Below the pieces are notes generated by a model, which saw only the letters and a program-made list of their open reading frames with translations, searched no databases and had not been told where the DNA came from. Shown piece by piece: positions 44,188 through 53,118 of a DNA stretch of 64,000 nt (positions within the stretch are counted from its first letter, which is position 1; each line of letters opens with the position of its first letter). Made by a program: the position numbers and the translations under genes. Source of the DNA: an uncultured Opitutales bacterium (GTDB lineage: Bacteria > Verrucomicrobiota > Verrucomicrobiia > Opitutales > Intestinicryptomonadaceae); contig CAKTTC010000001.1 of NCBI GenBank assembly GCA_934613645.1, positions 186,001 to 250,000 on the forward strand. The letters run 5' to 3'.

Positions 44188-45027
44188 ATGGCAAAGGAAG
44201 AAAACGTTTTCGAATACGAATTTATGAATACGTCGCTGCAGATTGTTCTGCCGAACGTAGACGCCCGCACCGCACGCACCGTGGCATACGAATGCGAACA
44301 AACCGTTTTGAACATCGAGGACGCCCTGAGCATGTTCAAATACGGGGGCGACATTTCAATTCTCAACAACGCGGAAGTTGGCGAAGTCGTGAAAATCGGC
44401 GAATACACGCAGGAGTGCCTGCTTGCGGCGTTCAAGGCGTGCGAAATCTCGAAGGGGGCGGTCGACGTTTGCATGGGCGAATTTTTCCTGAAGGCGAAAA
44501 AAATCGGCGAAATTGCAACGCCCGACACTCCGCGTCGGGGCAAATTCGCGCTCGACACCGAAAACTATCTCGTCAAAAAGCTCGAAGACGGAAAAATTGA
44601 CTTCGGCTCAATCGGCAAGGGCTACACGCTCGACAAACTCGACGACATTTTTACCTACTGGAACATACGCGACGCGTTCGTTTCCTTCGGCGCAAGCTCC
44701 ATTTTGGCGTTGGGGCAAAACGCCGACGGCAAAGACTGGCCGATAAATTTGGGCGACAAATGCACCGACACAATCTCCAACGTGTTTGTGGGGGCGTCGG
44801 GCAAGTCGGTTTTGGGCGAACATATCATCGACTGCCGCACGGGGGAACTTCCGAAAAACCCGAAGTTCAGAACGTGGGCGTTCTCGGGCAACGGCGCAAT
44901 TTCCGACGCAATGGCAACAGCGTTTATGATTTTGGACATTCCCGACATCGCCGAAATTTGCAGCCAATACGACATCTCCGCCGCCGTGCAAATATCGGAA
45001 GATTCCGACATCGAATTTATTGGCTGA
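44188..45027 (+). CDS. ApbE-like FAD:protein FMN transferase, divergent
   Basis: A 279-residue protein following the ApbE layout: LSMFKYGGDISILN early, DFGSIGKGYTLDKLDD in the middle (usual form D-x-GGI-AKG), FVSFGASSILALGQ, and AFSGNGAISDAMATAFMIL near the end, with the metal-binding Asp/Ala block. ApbE attaches FMN to threonines of exported flavoproteins. No signal peptide or lipobox is visible and several glycines differ, so a cytoplasmic or altered function is possible. It is divergent from the coiled-coil gene. Confidence 0.72.
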   Translation: MAKEENVFEYEFMNTSLQIVLPNVDARTARTVAYECEQTVLNIEDALSMFKYGGDISILNNAEVGEVVKIGEYTQECLLAAFKACEISKGAVDVCMGEFFLKAKKIGEIATPDTPRRGKFALDTENYLVKKLEDGKIDFGSIGKGYTLDKLDDIFTYWNIRDAFVSFGASSILALGQNADGKDWPINLGDKCTDTISNVFVGASGKSVLGEHIIDCRTGELPKNPKFRTWAFSGNGAISDAMATAFMILDIPDIAEICSQYDISAAVQISEDSDIEFIG

Positions 45028-45324
45028 CGCTCCCGCTTTGCGGCAATTTCCCCGCGCGTAAAGTGCCACACAAAAACGCCCCCTCCGCCCCGTGCACGAA
45101 CAAACGCGCACCCCAACCCGAAAAGTGTTGCACGCGAATAAACGCGCAATGCCGACTCGCAAACTGCCGTGCACGAAGAACCCCTCTGAAAGTAAACCGC
45201 CGCGCATAAAACGCCCCGCCCCGACCGAAAAGAACCGCCGCGAAGAACTGCCCTGCCTGCCAATACACTCTGCGGAACTCCGCCGCCCCCCGCGGCTCTT
45301 CGCGGGAAGCCTCGGCAACGGACA
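45028..45324. other. C-rich intergenic stretch without a recognisable gene
   Basis: The plus strand is strongly C-rich and G-poor. Degenerate short motifs recur, such as GTGCACGAA (45092 and 45170 regions) and AAACGCGCA (45104 and 45134 regions). Open frames here lack family resemblance. It may be decayed repeat or coding sequence. Confidence 0.4.
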
Positions 45325-45359
45325 CAAAAAACGCCCGCCTGTTTTCAGACGGACGTTTT
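45325..45359 (-). terminator. Intrinsic terminator after the 454-residue secreted protein gene
   Basis: On the minus strand AAAACGTCCGTCTG and CAGGCGGGCGTTTTTT pair (with G-U pairs) around AAAA, giving a T-run 17 bases after the stop. Confidence 0.8.
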
Positions 45360-45375
45360 GCTTGAAAGCGCGAAG

Positions 45376-46740
45376 TTATTTGCCCGCGCTTGCCGATATT
45401 TTAGCGGCAAAGTCGGAAGCCGCGGCGAATTGGGCTTTCGCCTTCTCTGAAAGCTCGGCAATGTTTTTGTCGGTTATGGCATTCTGCGAAAGCTGCGTTT
45501 TGTATCCGATTTCCGCCATCAAAATGCCCGACGAAAGACGCTGCTGCGTTGCGGCGATGTTGGCTATCGTCCGCGAAAGCAACTCGGAAGCCTTTTGCCC
45601 GTATTGCGCCACTTCGTCCGAAGCCGAAACAACCGCCTCCGTCTGTTGCCGCAACACCGCCGCAACCGCCTTTATTTGCGATGTAGCCGTCTTTATTTTT
45701 ACGCACGCAAGCAGAACGTCTTGGCGGATTCTCTTTTCATAATTCTGCTCGCGCGCGGTCTGAGCTGCCGAATTGGTTTTGCGCAGTCTGGCGGAATCGG
45801 TGAAGTTTCTGCCGAGCGGAAGTCTTGCATAGCCCAAGTCCGACACGGGCTGCGCCTTGAACGCGGCTGCTTCGGAGTTTTCCCTACACAACGCCGCCGA
45901 AGCCGAACGCCTTTCCGATTGGGCGGAAAGCTCGGGCAAGATGTAGTCGTTGTTTTCGGGAATTTCGTCAGAACCCATTTTCGATTTCGCAAGAGCTGAC
46001 AACGCCGTAAGCGACGCCGTTCGAGTGCGTGAATACAGCCCGCAAATTTCGGAAAAATCGTCGTATTTTGAGATGAATTTTTCAAGAAGCTCCGCAGTTT
46101 TAGCGTCGAGCTTTTCCGCCTTTTCGAGGTCGGCGGGCGCAAGTGCCGCGTAGGTTTCAAGGCTCTTTCGGCACATCGCAAGAGTGTCGTTGACGCCCTC
46201 GGCAACCGCCTTTACAACGGCGGCGTTTGCGTTCGCCTTTAACGCCTCGCTCTGCGCCGCAACAAGCTGCGAGCACGCGGAATCATACGCCGATTTCACG
46301 CCTTCAAAATACCGCTGGTCTTGGTAGTTGTCGCCGGGGTTGCTCAACACAGCCAAATTGGTTTTCTCAATAATATCCCCGATTTCTGGATTGGGAGCAA
46401 TCGGCGTCTTCAGACTTGCCGCCAAGTCGGCAGCAACCAAAGCGGCAATGGCTTCGCTCTTGGAAAAATCCGACTTCAGGCGTTCGAACTCGAACTCTGC
46501 GCGGTCGATTTTGAAGCTTAAAACGCGCGCGTCCGATAGAAGTTGGCGCGCAGACGAATTAAGCGACGTTGCCTCGGAATGCGCGGTTTTCAGAATCGAA
46601 AAAAGCGCGTCGGTTGAGTCCACCGCACTTTGAAACGAATTCGACAGCGAAACAATGTCGGAAACCGATTTTTGGGGTTGCGCAAACCCCGCAGTTGCGG
46701 CAACCGCCGCCGTTAAATAAACGAGTGCATGTTTTTTCAT
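45376..46740 (-). CDS. Secreted alpha-helical protein of unknown function
   Basis: A 454-residue protein with a signal peptide (cleavage after GFAQ, near residue 21). The rest is rich in Ala, Ser, Glu and Lys and predicted to be mostly helical, with long amphipathic stretches but few strict heptads. A less helical insert lies at about residues 260-320 (ILPELSAQSERRS to LPLGRNFTDSARL). No known domain is recognised. It is monocistronic, with its own terminator, and lies next to tRNA-His on the opposite strand. A periplasmic structural role is possible. Confidence 0.65.
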   Translation of the reverse strand: MKKHALVYLTAAVAATAGFAQPQKSVSDIVSLSNSFQSAVDSTDALFSILKTAHSEATSLNSSARQLLSDARVLSFKIDRAEFEFERLKSDFSKSEAIAALVAADLAASLKTPIAPNPEIGDIIEKTNLAVLSNPGDNYQDQRYFEGVKSAYDSACSQLVAAQSEALKANANAAVVKAVAEGVNDTLAMCRKSLETYAALAPADLEKAEKLDAKTAELLEKFISKYDDFSEICGLYSRTRTASLTALSALAKSKMGSDEIPENNDYILPELSAQSERRSASAALCRENSEAAAFKAQPVSDLGYARLPLGRNFTDSARLRKTNSAAQTAREQNYEKRIRQDVLLACVKIKTATSQIKAVAAVLRQQTEAVVSASDEVAQYGQKASELLSRTIANIAATQQRLSSGILMAEIGYKTQLSQNAITDKNIAELSEKAKAQFAAASDFAAKISASAGK

Positions 46741-46853
46741 ATTTTTTTTGCGATTTAAGTTGGCGTGTGTATTGCCTGTAAGACAGGTTAAACGGAATAA
46801 AGTTTCGGCAAATAACCGTTAAAACGTGAAAATGTAAAAAAACAAAAATATGG

Positions 46854-46882
46854 TTGACAGACACACTAAAACGTGAGTTAAT
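46854..46882 (+). promoter_or_regulatory. Promoter of tRNA-His
   Basis: TTGACA (46854-46859), a 17-base spacer and GTTAAT (46877-46882) lie 17 bases before the mature tRNA. Consensus -35 and correct spacing support a sigma-70 promoter. Confidence 0.65.
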
Positions 46883-46899
46883 GCGAGACTTTAAAGCTG

Positions 46900-46976
46900 G
46901 TGGCAGTAGCTCAGTTGGTTAGAGCATCGGATTGTGGTTCCGAGGGTCGTGGGTTCGAGTCCCATTTGCCACCCCA
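46900..46976 (+). tRNA. tRNA-His (anticodon GTG)
   Basis: A full cloverleaf is visible: acceptor GTGGCAG/TTGCCAC, D-stem GCTC/GAGC, anticodon stem TCGGA/TCCGA with loop TTGTGGT (anticodon GTG), and T-stem GTGGG/CCCAT with loop TTCGAGT. The discriminator is C and the CCA end is encoded. The base before it (46899) is G, which supplies the G-1 identity element of histidine tRNA. Confidence 0.97.
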
Positions 46977-46981
46977 TTTTG

Positions 46982-47033
46982 AAAAAAAGTGCGGAAACGG
47001 CGTCGATTAAGACAACATTCCCGCGCTTTTTTT
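46982..47033 (+). terminator. Intrinsic terminator after tRNA-His
   Basis: A 13-base arm A7-GTGCGG (46982-46994) pairs with CCGCGC-T7 (47021-47033, one G-U pair) across a 26-base loop, giving a terminal T-run. The following 230 bases up to the next gene hold no recognisable gene. Confidence 0.65.
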
Positions 47034-47264
47034 GTGCCCACTTCACCCTCGCCACAACCCCGCATTTACAAAGCCTTCGCGCCCTATCCCACCACATTGC
47101 CGATTCTCAAATCGGAATCCAATTCGCAAGAACCGCCTACATTTAGGACACACAAAAGTCGCAAAATCCGTAGAATTCTCGAAAAGTCTCAAAGGAATCT
47201 TACATCGGGCAACAGTTCTTGTCTTAAATGCAAACTTTATAGTGTTCGTATTGTTCGGCCGTTT

Positions 47265-49742
47265 TTACAGATACATTCCTGTAATGCTACCCCCATTATT
47301 CTGTATTTCCTTCGGAGTTCCGCTTGCCACGATTTGTCCGCCTGCTTCGCCGCCGCCAGGCCCCATGTCGATTACATAGTCGGCGTTTCGAATCACATCA
47401 AGGTCATGTTCGATAACAATGACGGTCGCACCGTTGTCGATGAGTGCCTGAAAAACACCAAGCAATACCCGAACATCCAGTGGGTGCAGTCCGATGGAGG
47501 GTTCGTCAAACACAAAAACGGAATCTTCCTGTGTCTTGCCAATCTCGCTTGCCAGCTTCAAACGCTGCGCTTCACCGCCAGATAAACCGGGAGTTTCTTC
47601 GCCGAGCGTAAGATAGCCGAGTCCGAGCTGCTTGAGAATGTTCAGTCTTTGGCTGACGGTTTTCATGTCTTTGCAGAAGTCGATAGCGGAATTTACATCC
47701 ATATCCATCAACTCGGGCAAAGAAACGCATTTACCGACTTTATTTGCGAGCTTCACATCATAAGCGGCTCTTGCATAGCGCGAGCCTCGGCAATCGGGGC
47801 AAAGAATGCTGACATCAGGCAGAAATTGAACATCCAAACTTACAACACCTGTTCCGTCGCAGTCGGGACAGCGCAGAGAGCCTGTGTTATAGGAAAAGTC
47901 GCTTGCCTTATAGCCTTTTTCCTTCGCGTCAGCAGATTTTGCATACAGCTTTCGCAGTTCGTCGTGGACACCTGCATAGGTGGCAACGGTCGAACGGACA
48001 TTTATCCCGATGGGCGTGGCATCAATGAGCTTGATATGCCGAATACCCTCGGCACTGATTTTGCGGATATGCTTCGGCAGGACGCTGCCGTTGATGCTTG
48101 CCTCCAGAGCGGGAACAAGGCTTTCCAGCACCATTGTTGTCTTGCCTGAGCCTGACACACCTGCAACAACGGTGAGCCGCCCTTTCGGAATATCCACCTC
48201 TAACGGTTTGACCGTATGGATTTGAGAGGTAGACAGATGAATTATTCCTTTTGCAAACAGTTCTTTTTCTGCGGCGCAGGTGCGCAGCCTTGTTTCAGCC
48301 TTGCCCGAGAGGAACGGCCCTATCTGCGAAGTCGTGTTTTCTTCAATGGTTGGAATTGAACCCTCGGCAATCACACGACCGCCTTTTGCACCTGCCTCCG
48401 CCCCCATTTCTATTATCCAATCGGCTTCTTTCAAAATCTGAGCGTCGTGATCAACCAAAATGACGGAATTCCCGTCGGCTACCAAATCGCGCATCACACC
48501 TGTCAGTCCTACAATGTTGGCAGGGTGCAGACCAATGGAGGGCTCGTCCAACACATACAGAACACCAGTCGTTCGATTGCGGACAGCACGGGCGAGTTGC
48601 ATGCGCTGACGCTCGCCCGTGGAGAGCGTGGACGCAGAACGGTCAAGCGTCAGATAGCCCAGCCCCAAATCAATCAGTCGTTTGGCGGTGCTTTGGAACG
48701 CTTCGCAAATACTTTCGGCCATTGGGCGCATTTCTTTCGGCAGACTTTTCGGGACACCCCGCACCCACTCTGCCAATTGGGAGAGCGTCATGGTGCAGGC
48801 TTCGTCCAAAGAAATCCCCCGCAGCTTTGGAGCACGGGCGGCATCGGAAAGGCGAGTGCCGTGGCACTTCGGGCAAATATCCTCTTTCAAAAACTTTTCC
48901 ACCCGCTTCATACCCTTTTCGTCCTTGACCTTTGCAAGGGCGTTTTCCACGGTGTAAACGGCATTGTAGTAGGTAAAATCGAGTTCTCCCGCCTGATTGG
49001 AATTCTTTGCTTTGTAAAGAATATGCTTCTTCACAGCGGGGCCGTGATAGACAATCTCTTTTTCTTCTGCGGTCAAATCACGGAATGGCACATCAGTGCG
49101 CACCCCCATTTCGCGGCACACATCGGTCATCAGCGACCACATCAGGCTATTCCACGGAGCAACTGCGCCCTCGTCAATGCTGAGCGTGTCATCGGGAACA
49201 AGACTTGCCATATCTACGGTTCGGACGCTACCTGTGCCGCCGCAGGTCTTGCAAGCACCTTGCGAATTGAACGCTAATTCCTCGGCGGACGGTGCGTAAA
49301 AATGAACGCCGCACTCGGGACAAATCAGTTCTTTTCCCGCGGCGACAGCCAAGGACGGTTTCAGATAATGCCCGTTCGGGCAGCGGTGGCTGGCAAGGCG
49401 GGAATACATCAGCCGCAGACTGTTCAACAACTCTGTCCCCGTGCCGAAAGTGCTGCGAATGCCCGGCACACCGGGACGCTGATGCAACGCCAGTGCAGCA
49501 GGGACATACAGCACCTCGTCTACACAGGCTTTTGATGCCTGTGTCATTCTTCGGCGAGTGTAGGTAGACAAGGCTTCGAGGTAACGACGCGACCCCTCGG
49601 CATACAGCACCCCCAACGCAAGGGAGGATTTACCTGAGCCTGACACCCCCGCAATTCCCACAATTTTACCCAACGGAATGTCTACATCAATGTTTTTAAG
49701 GTTGTGGACTTTCGCTCCACGAATCAGTATTTTATCAATCAT
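47265..49742 (-). CDS. UvrA-like ABC protein, short type, probably acquired
   Basis: An 825-residue double-ABC ATPase related to UvrA but about 110 residues shorter than the housekeeping form. Walker A motifs are GVSGSGKSS and GVSGSGKTT; signatures are STGERQRMQLARA and SGGEAQRLKLASE. Zinc-finger CxxC pairs (CPECG, CKTCGGTG, CPKCHGTR, CPDCDGTG) are kept. Short UvrA-like proteins of this kind occur widely in Firmicutes; related UvrA paralogues serve drug self-resistance. Wording of codons differs from the strongly GC-biased neighbours. It probably binds damaged or drug-bound DNA, but repair activity with UvrB is unproven. Confidence 0.85.
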   Translation of the reverse strand: MIDKILIRGAKVHNLKNIDVDIPLGKIVGIAGVSGSGKSSLALGVLYAEGSRRYLEALSTYTRRRMTQASKACVDEVLYVPAALALHQRPGVPGIRSTFGTGTELLNSLRLMYSRLASHRCPNGHYLKPSLAVAAGKELICPECGVHFYAPSAEELAFNSQGACKTCGGTGSVRTVDMASLVPDDTLSIDEGAVAPWNSLMWSLMTDVCREMGVRTDVPFRDLTAEEKEIVYHGPAVKKHILYKAKNSNQAGELDFTYYNAVYTVENALAKVKDEKGMKRVEKFLKEDICPKCHGTRLSDAARAPKLRGISLDEACTMTLSQLAEWVRGVPKSLPKEMRPMAESICEAFQSTAKRLIDLGLGYLTLDRSASTLSTGERQRMQLARAVRNRTTGVLYVLDEPSIGLHPANIVGLTGVMRDLVADGNSVILVDHDAQILKEADWIIEMGAEAGAKGGRVIAEGSIPTIEENTTSQIGPFLSGKAETRLRTCAAEKELFAKGIIHLSTSQIHTVKPLEVDIPKGRLTVVAGVSGSGKTTMVLESLVPALEASINGSVLPKHIRKISAEGIRHIKLIDATPIGINVRSTVATYAGVHDELRKLYAKSADAKEKGYKASDFSYNTGSLRCPDCDGTGVVSLDVQFLPDVSILCPDCRGSRYARAAYDVKLANKVGKCVSLPELMDMDVNSAIDFCKDMKTVSQRLNILKQLGLGYLTLGEETPGLSGGEAQRLKLASEIGKTQEDSVFVFDEPSIGLHPLDVRVLLGVFQALIDNGATVIVIEHDLDVIRNADYVIDMGPGGGEAGGQIVASGTPKEIQNNGGSITGMYL

Positions 49743-49793
49743 TGCTTTACTTCAAATACTTATCTGCGAACTTGATCTTTAAAATATGCCCAT

Positions 49794-49822
49794 GGTATAA
49801 TAAAACTACCGAACGGAATCAA
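49794..49822 (-). promoter_or_regulatory. Candidate promoter for the UvrA-like gene
   Basis: On the minus strand TTGATT (49817-49822), a 17-base spacer and TATACC (49794-49799) precede the ATG by about 50 bases. Confidence 0.45.
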
Positions 49823-49944
49823 ACGTTTTCGGCAAAAAAAGCCGTCGTGAAGTAGTCATATTGACACGCCCATTTGAAACGGCGGCTTTGATTTTCAGAT
49901 CCGCCGTTTCTTTGCACTTGCAACTTCAGGCGCAAACTATGCGG

Positions 49945-51141
49945 CTATTTTTGGGGTGTCCGAATTAGCGAATACGGCAGAAGTCCCGCAAGGGCACAGC
50001 CGCAAAACGCAATCGGCAGTAGCACGATGGGATTGTCGGAAAAGGCGTTGAGCACTATTGTCAGCAAAAACGCCGCCCCCAACTGCGAGAACCCGAAAAT
50101 AGCCGACGCCGTGCCGCTTTTGTCGGATTCCGAAAAAGGTTTCAACGCCAAGTTGGTTGTAAGCGGGAACAACGCCCCCAGAAAGAACATTGCCGCAAAC
50201 AATGCCGCCGCCGAGAAAAACAGGCTTTTCAGGCAATACGCAAAGGCGAAAAATCCGCCCGCGCAAATTATTGTGAACGCAAACGCAATTTTCAGATAGC
50301 ATACCGATTTATTCTGTCCGCTTTTGCCCGAAATATACACAGAACCCAGCATTATAGCCAATGAATTTGCTATAAAAATTCCCGAAAACAGCGTTCCCGA
50401 AACACCGAAATACTCCATAAACACGAGCGAGGAATTCGATATGTAAACCATCAGCGCAACGTATATTGCGCACCCCGCGATATTCGCCGCCATAAAATTT
50501 CCGTCGCGGAAAACCGACGCACAGCTTGAGAAAAACCCGCCCGAAACGCCGATGTTTTTGTTTGTCTCTTTCAGAAAAAACAGGACAATCAGAAAAGACG
50601 CCGCGCCGAATATTCCGACCGCACCGAAAATATAACGCCACGGAAAATACTCGCGTATGACGTTTCCCAAGACGGGGCCGACCATCGGCGCTATGCCCTG
50701 CGTTATAGCCAAAACCGAAAAGGCAAACAGGATTTTCGAAGCCCCGAAGGAGTCGGTTATAACGGCTCTCGAAATTACAACGGGAGCGCAACCGAAAAAC
50801 GCCTGAAAAAACCTCGCCGCCCACATAAATTCGACCGAAGTCGACAGCGCGCACATAACAGTGGCAATCGTAAATGCCACGAGCGAAACCAGAATCGGCA
50901 GCCGCCGCCCGACCGCGTCGCTTATCGCACCCCAAAAAAGCTGACCTACCGCAAACCCACCCAAAAATACCGAAAGCGTTGCCTGCACATTGGCGACCGA
51001 AGTATTCAGCGATTTTGCAATATCCATAAACGAGGATATATACGTATCTATACATAGCGGTTCAAGCGATGTTATCACCGTAAGAACCAGAATTATTATA
51101 ATTTCACTTTTATTGATTTTGCATTTTTCGATTTTGTTCAT
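49945..51141 (-). CDS. MFS drug-resistance transporter, Bcr/CflA type
   Basis: A 398-residue twelve-span transporter. The N-terminal span has SLEPLCIDTYISSF, and the loop 2-3 motif is GQLFWGAISDAVGRRLPIL, both typical of the Bcr/CflA drug:proton antiporters. RFFQAFFGCAPVVISRAVI is the motif in span 4. Substrates of the family include bicyclomycin and sulfonamides; here unknown. The ATG at 51141 begins a short basic N-terminus. A downstream inverted repeat (AAACGGCGG/CCGCCGTTT, 49882-49914 region) may end the transcript. Confidence 0.9.
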   Translation of the reverse strand: MNKIEKCKINKSEIIIILVLTVITSLEPLCIDTYISSFMDIAKSLNTSVANVQATLSVFLGGFAVGQLFWGAISDAVGRRLPILVSLVAFTIATVMCALSTSVEFMWAARFFQAFFGCAPVVISRAVITDSFGASKILFAFSVLAITQGIAPMVGPVLGNVIREYFPWRYIFGAVGIFGAASFLIVLFFLKETNKNIGVSGGFFSSCASVFRDGNFMAANIAGCAIYVALMVYISNSSLVFMEYFGVSGTLFSGIFIANSLAIMLGSVYISGKSGQNKSVCYLKIAFAFTIICAGGFFAFAYCLKSLFFSAAALFAAMFFLGALFPLTTNLALKPFSESDKSGTASAIFGFSQLGAAFLLTIVLNAFSDNPIVLLPIAFCGCALAGLLPYSLIRTPQK

Positions 51142-51194
51142 AACCAACTCTTCCCGAAAGAATAGAAGGTTGCGGATACAGACTTCCGACAAGT

Positions 51195-51220
51195 CATACA
51201 CTGCATACGTAAAGTGTATG
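51195..51220. promoter_or_regulatory. Inverted repeat, possible operator of the MFS pump
   Basis: CATACACT (51195-51202) and AGTGTATG (51213-51220) form a perfect 8-bp inverted repeat with a 10-base spacer, 54 bases upstream of the MFS start. The size and symmetry suit a dimeric repressor. No regulator gene is adjacent. Confidence 0.45.
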
Positions 51221-51355
51221 ATGATAACCCTACTAAACCAAAATATCGAATCAAGTTTTTTTGATTTTTTCGAAACAAACCGCGCGCGCCCGCTTCGGCA
51301 GCCGCAATAAACCGCGGCGCAGATTTTTGCCGAACGCGAAATTTAGCAAAAAACG

Positions 51356-51385
51356 AAAAAAGCGCAGCCCAAATACCGCGCTTTT
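51356..51385 (-). terminator. Intrinsic terminator after the TRL-like gene
   Basis: AAAAGCGC (51358-51365) pairs with GCGCTTTT (51378-51385). On the minus strand the hairpin ends in a six-base T-run. Confidence 0.65.
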
Positions 51386-51443
51386 GAAAACTGCCGAGAG
51401 CCTTTGCCGCATTGCGGCGGCTCTCCGCCTCAAATTGCAAGGG

Positions 51444-51755
51444 TTATTCGCCCGTGACGATACATTCGTATTCGCCGATTATGCCCAGAACGCTCTTGGC
51501 TTTCCAGTCAACGGAAACAACCTTTGTGATGCCGCCGTTTCTCTTTGCCGCTTCAACGCTTGCGTCGCCGATAGTTACAACGCCGACATAGCTTTTGCAG
51601 AAGGATTTGCCGACCTTTGTGCCTACCGTGTTGGCTGTAGCCGAAACGGGGACTTTAACGTCGGTGAAGAATGCGCCCTGCGGAATTGTGGAAGCACAAC
51701 CCGAGAACATTGCGGCCGCCGCCGCGCCTGCCAAAATAATTAACGATTTTTTCAT
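51444..51755 (-). CDS. TRL-like family lipoprotein
   Basis: A 103-residue protein with lipobox MFSGC after a 19-residue signal. The mature part, with KVGKSFCKSYVGVVTIGDASVEAAKRNGGI, matches the TRL-like pattern of small exported proteins whose conserved core includes a GDAS-(x)n-A-x-x-G-I motif. Function is unknown. The ATG at 51755 gives the signal peptide; the longer frame upstream is unlikely. TTGACA on the minus strand (51840-51845) could be its -35 box. Confidence 0.75.
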   Translation of the reverse strand: MKKSLIILAGAAAAAMFSGCASTIPQGAFFTDVKVPVSATANTVGTKVGKSFCKSYVGVVTIGDASVEAAKRNGGITKVVSVDWKAKSVLGIIGEYECIVTGE

Positions 51756-52027
51756 ATTCTTTTTATTTGAGGTTTTTTGAGGTTCTAAGAAACACACCAT
51801 GTATTTCTTTAAATTTATCCTTAAAAAAGAGGAATGTTTTGTCAAGCCTGATGTGCGCGCTTGCCTTTGTTTTAGTAGCAATCCGCACCGCTTCAATGAG
51901 ATAAAACAGATAAAAAATGAAGACAAATTGCCTAAACAATCCCCCGCCTTCAACACTACAAACAAAACTTTGAATGGAGATAAAGCGGTATTGAACACAG
52001 TTCAATCCGCGCTGCTTGCAAATATGT

Positions 52028-52087
52028 AAAAAAGTCAAAGGCGCATTTGCTACGCCAATCGCCGCCACTTTCCAACATATAAAAAAT
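52028..52087 (-). repeat. Hairpin repeat abutting the galM stop codon; probable terminator
   Basis: On the minus strand the galM TAA runs into ATTTTTTATATGTTGG, then AAAGTGGCGGC, a hairpin with stem ATTGGC/GCAAAT, and GCGCCTTTGACTTTTTT. This is the same layout as after ppdK and matches the repeats at 33.8-34.5 kb. The rest of the 332-base gap (51756-52027) holds only a possible promoter for the TRL-like gene. Confidence 0.7.
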
Positions 52088-53116
52088 TTAGGAATGGGAA
52101 TAGGTGGCAAACTTGTAGATTGTGGTAGAGCCGTAGGTTTCGTCGGGATATAAGTCAGCCGAGGGGAAGTGAGACTTGTTGGCGGCGTCGGGCCAGTTCT
52201 GCGTTTCGAGAGCAAGCCCCGCATACTTGCCATATACAGCGCCTTTTTTGCCCGTGGGAATGCTTAAAAATGTTCCAGAATAAAATTGGACGCCGCTTTC
52301 GGTCGTGAAAACCTCCATTATCCTGCCCGATTTGCGCTCGTAAACGAGCGCGGCGCGAACCATGTTGGAGTCGCCGTTCTGGAGAATGAAGTTGTGGTCG
52401 TAGCCACCGCCTACAACGGCAATGTGGGGGTCACCCGAGGAAATGCCGTCGCCGATGCGCGTGAACTTGCGTAAATCAAGCGCAGTGTTCTTGACCGATA
52501 ACACTTCGCCCGTGGTGACCATGTTGGAGGAAACGGGGGTGAAATAGTCGGCGAAAATCCTGATTTCGTGGTCGAGAATGTCGGGCGATTTCCCCGCCGA
52601 GAGATTGAAATACGAGTGGTTCGTAAGCGCGCACAGAGTCGGCTTGTCGGTGTTGGCAACGTAGTCTATCTCGAGCGAACAGTCCTCGGTGAGCTTGTAT
52701 GTTATGGAAATGTCGAGATTTCCGGGGAAGCCGTTTTGCATGTCGGGCGAAAGCAGGTGAAGGCGGACCCCCTTCCAGTAGTCGCCCGAACATTCGCACA
52801 TGTCCCAGAACATTTCCGAAAGCGATTTCGCGCCGCCGTGGAGCGTGTTTTTGCGCGCCGATTCGTTGCAGTCGAAACGGTAGAGCTTGCCGTCAATCTT
52901 CGCCTTCGCGCCGCCGATTCTGTTGCATACGCGCCCCGCCACAACGCCGAGATAGCCCGCCGCGCCCGCATATTCTTCGGGCTTGTCGTGCCCCAGAACG
53001 ATGTCGCCCATTCTGCCGTAGGCGTCGGGGACGAGCAGCCGTTTTATCGCCGCGCCGAAGTTGCAGACCTCAAGTTCGAGGCCTCCGTTTTTTACCGTGA
53101 TTGTTTTGAAATCCAT
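52088..53116 (-). CDS. galM: Aldose 1-epimerase (galactose mutarotase)
   Basis: A 342-residue mutarotase interconverting alpha and beta anomers of hexoses. Landmarks are the substrate-binding NRIGGAKAKIDGK, NTLHGG (His), LTNHSYFNL (catalytic His), GYDHNFIL and the catalytic glutamate in LALETQNWPD. It starts two bases after rny stops and is the last gene of the importer-rny operon. The pairing with RNase Y looks incidental. Confidence 0.95.
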   Translation of the reverse strand: MDFKTITVKNGGLELEVCNFGAAIKRLLVPDAYGRMGDIVLGHDKPEEYAGAAGYLGVVAGRVCNRIGGAKAKIDGKLYRFDCNESARKNTLHGGAKSLSEMFWDMCECSGDYWKGVRLHLLSPDMQNGFPGNLDISITYKLTEDCSLEIDYVANTDKPTLCALTNHSYFNLSAGKSPDILDHEIRIFADYFTPVSSNMVTTGEVLSVKNTALDLRKFTRIGDGISSGDPHIAVVGGGYDHNFILQNGDSNMVRAALVYERKSGRIMEVFTTESGVQFYSGTFLSIPTGKKGAVYGKYAGLALETQNWPDAANKSHFPSADLYPDETYGSTTIYKFATYSHS

Positions 53117-53118
53117 AG

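Larger units (their letters stand above)
51142..51443. other. Intergenic region between the MFS and TRL-like genes
   Basis: This 302-base gap has no gene. It holds an inverted repeat that may be an operator of the MFS gene (51195-51220), an A/T-rich AATCAA/TTGATT element near 51246-51265, and the terminator of the TRL-like gene. Confidence 0.5.

Noticed and set aside
46900..51250. Integrative island with att sites at tRNA-His
   Set aside because: I found no second copy of the tRNA 3' end and no integrase, so only an acquired gene pair is claimed.
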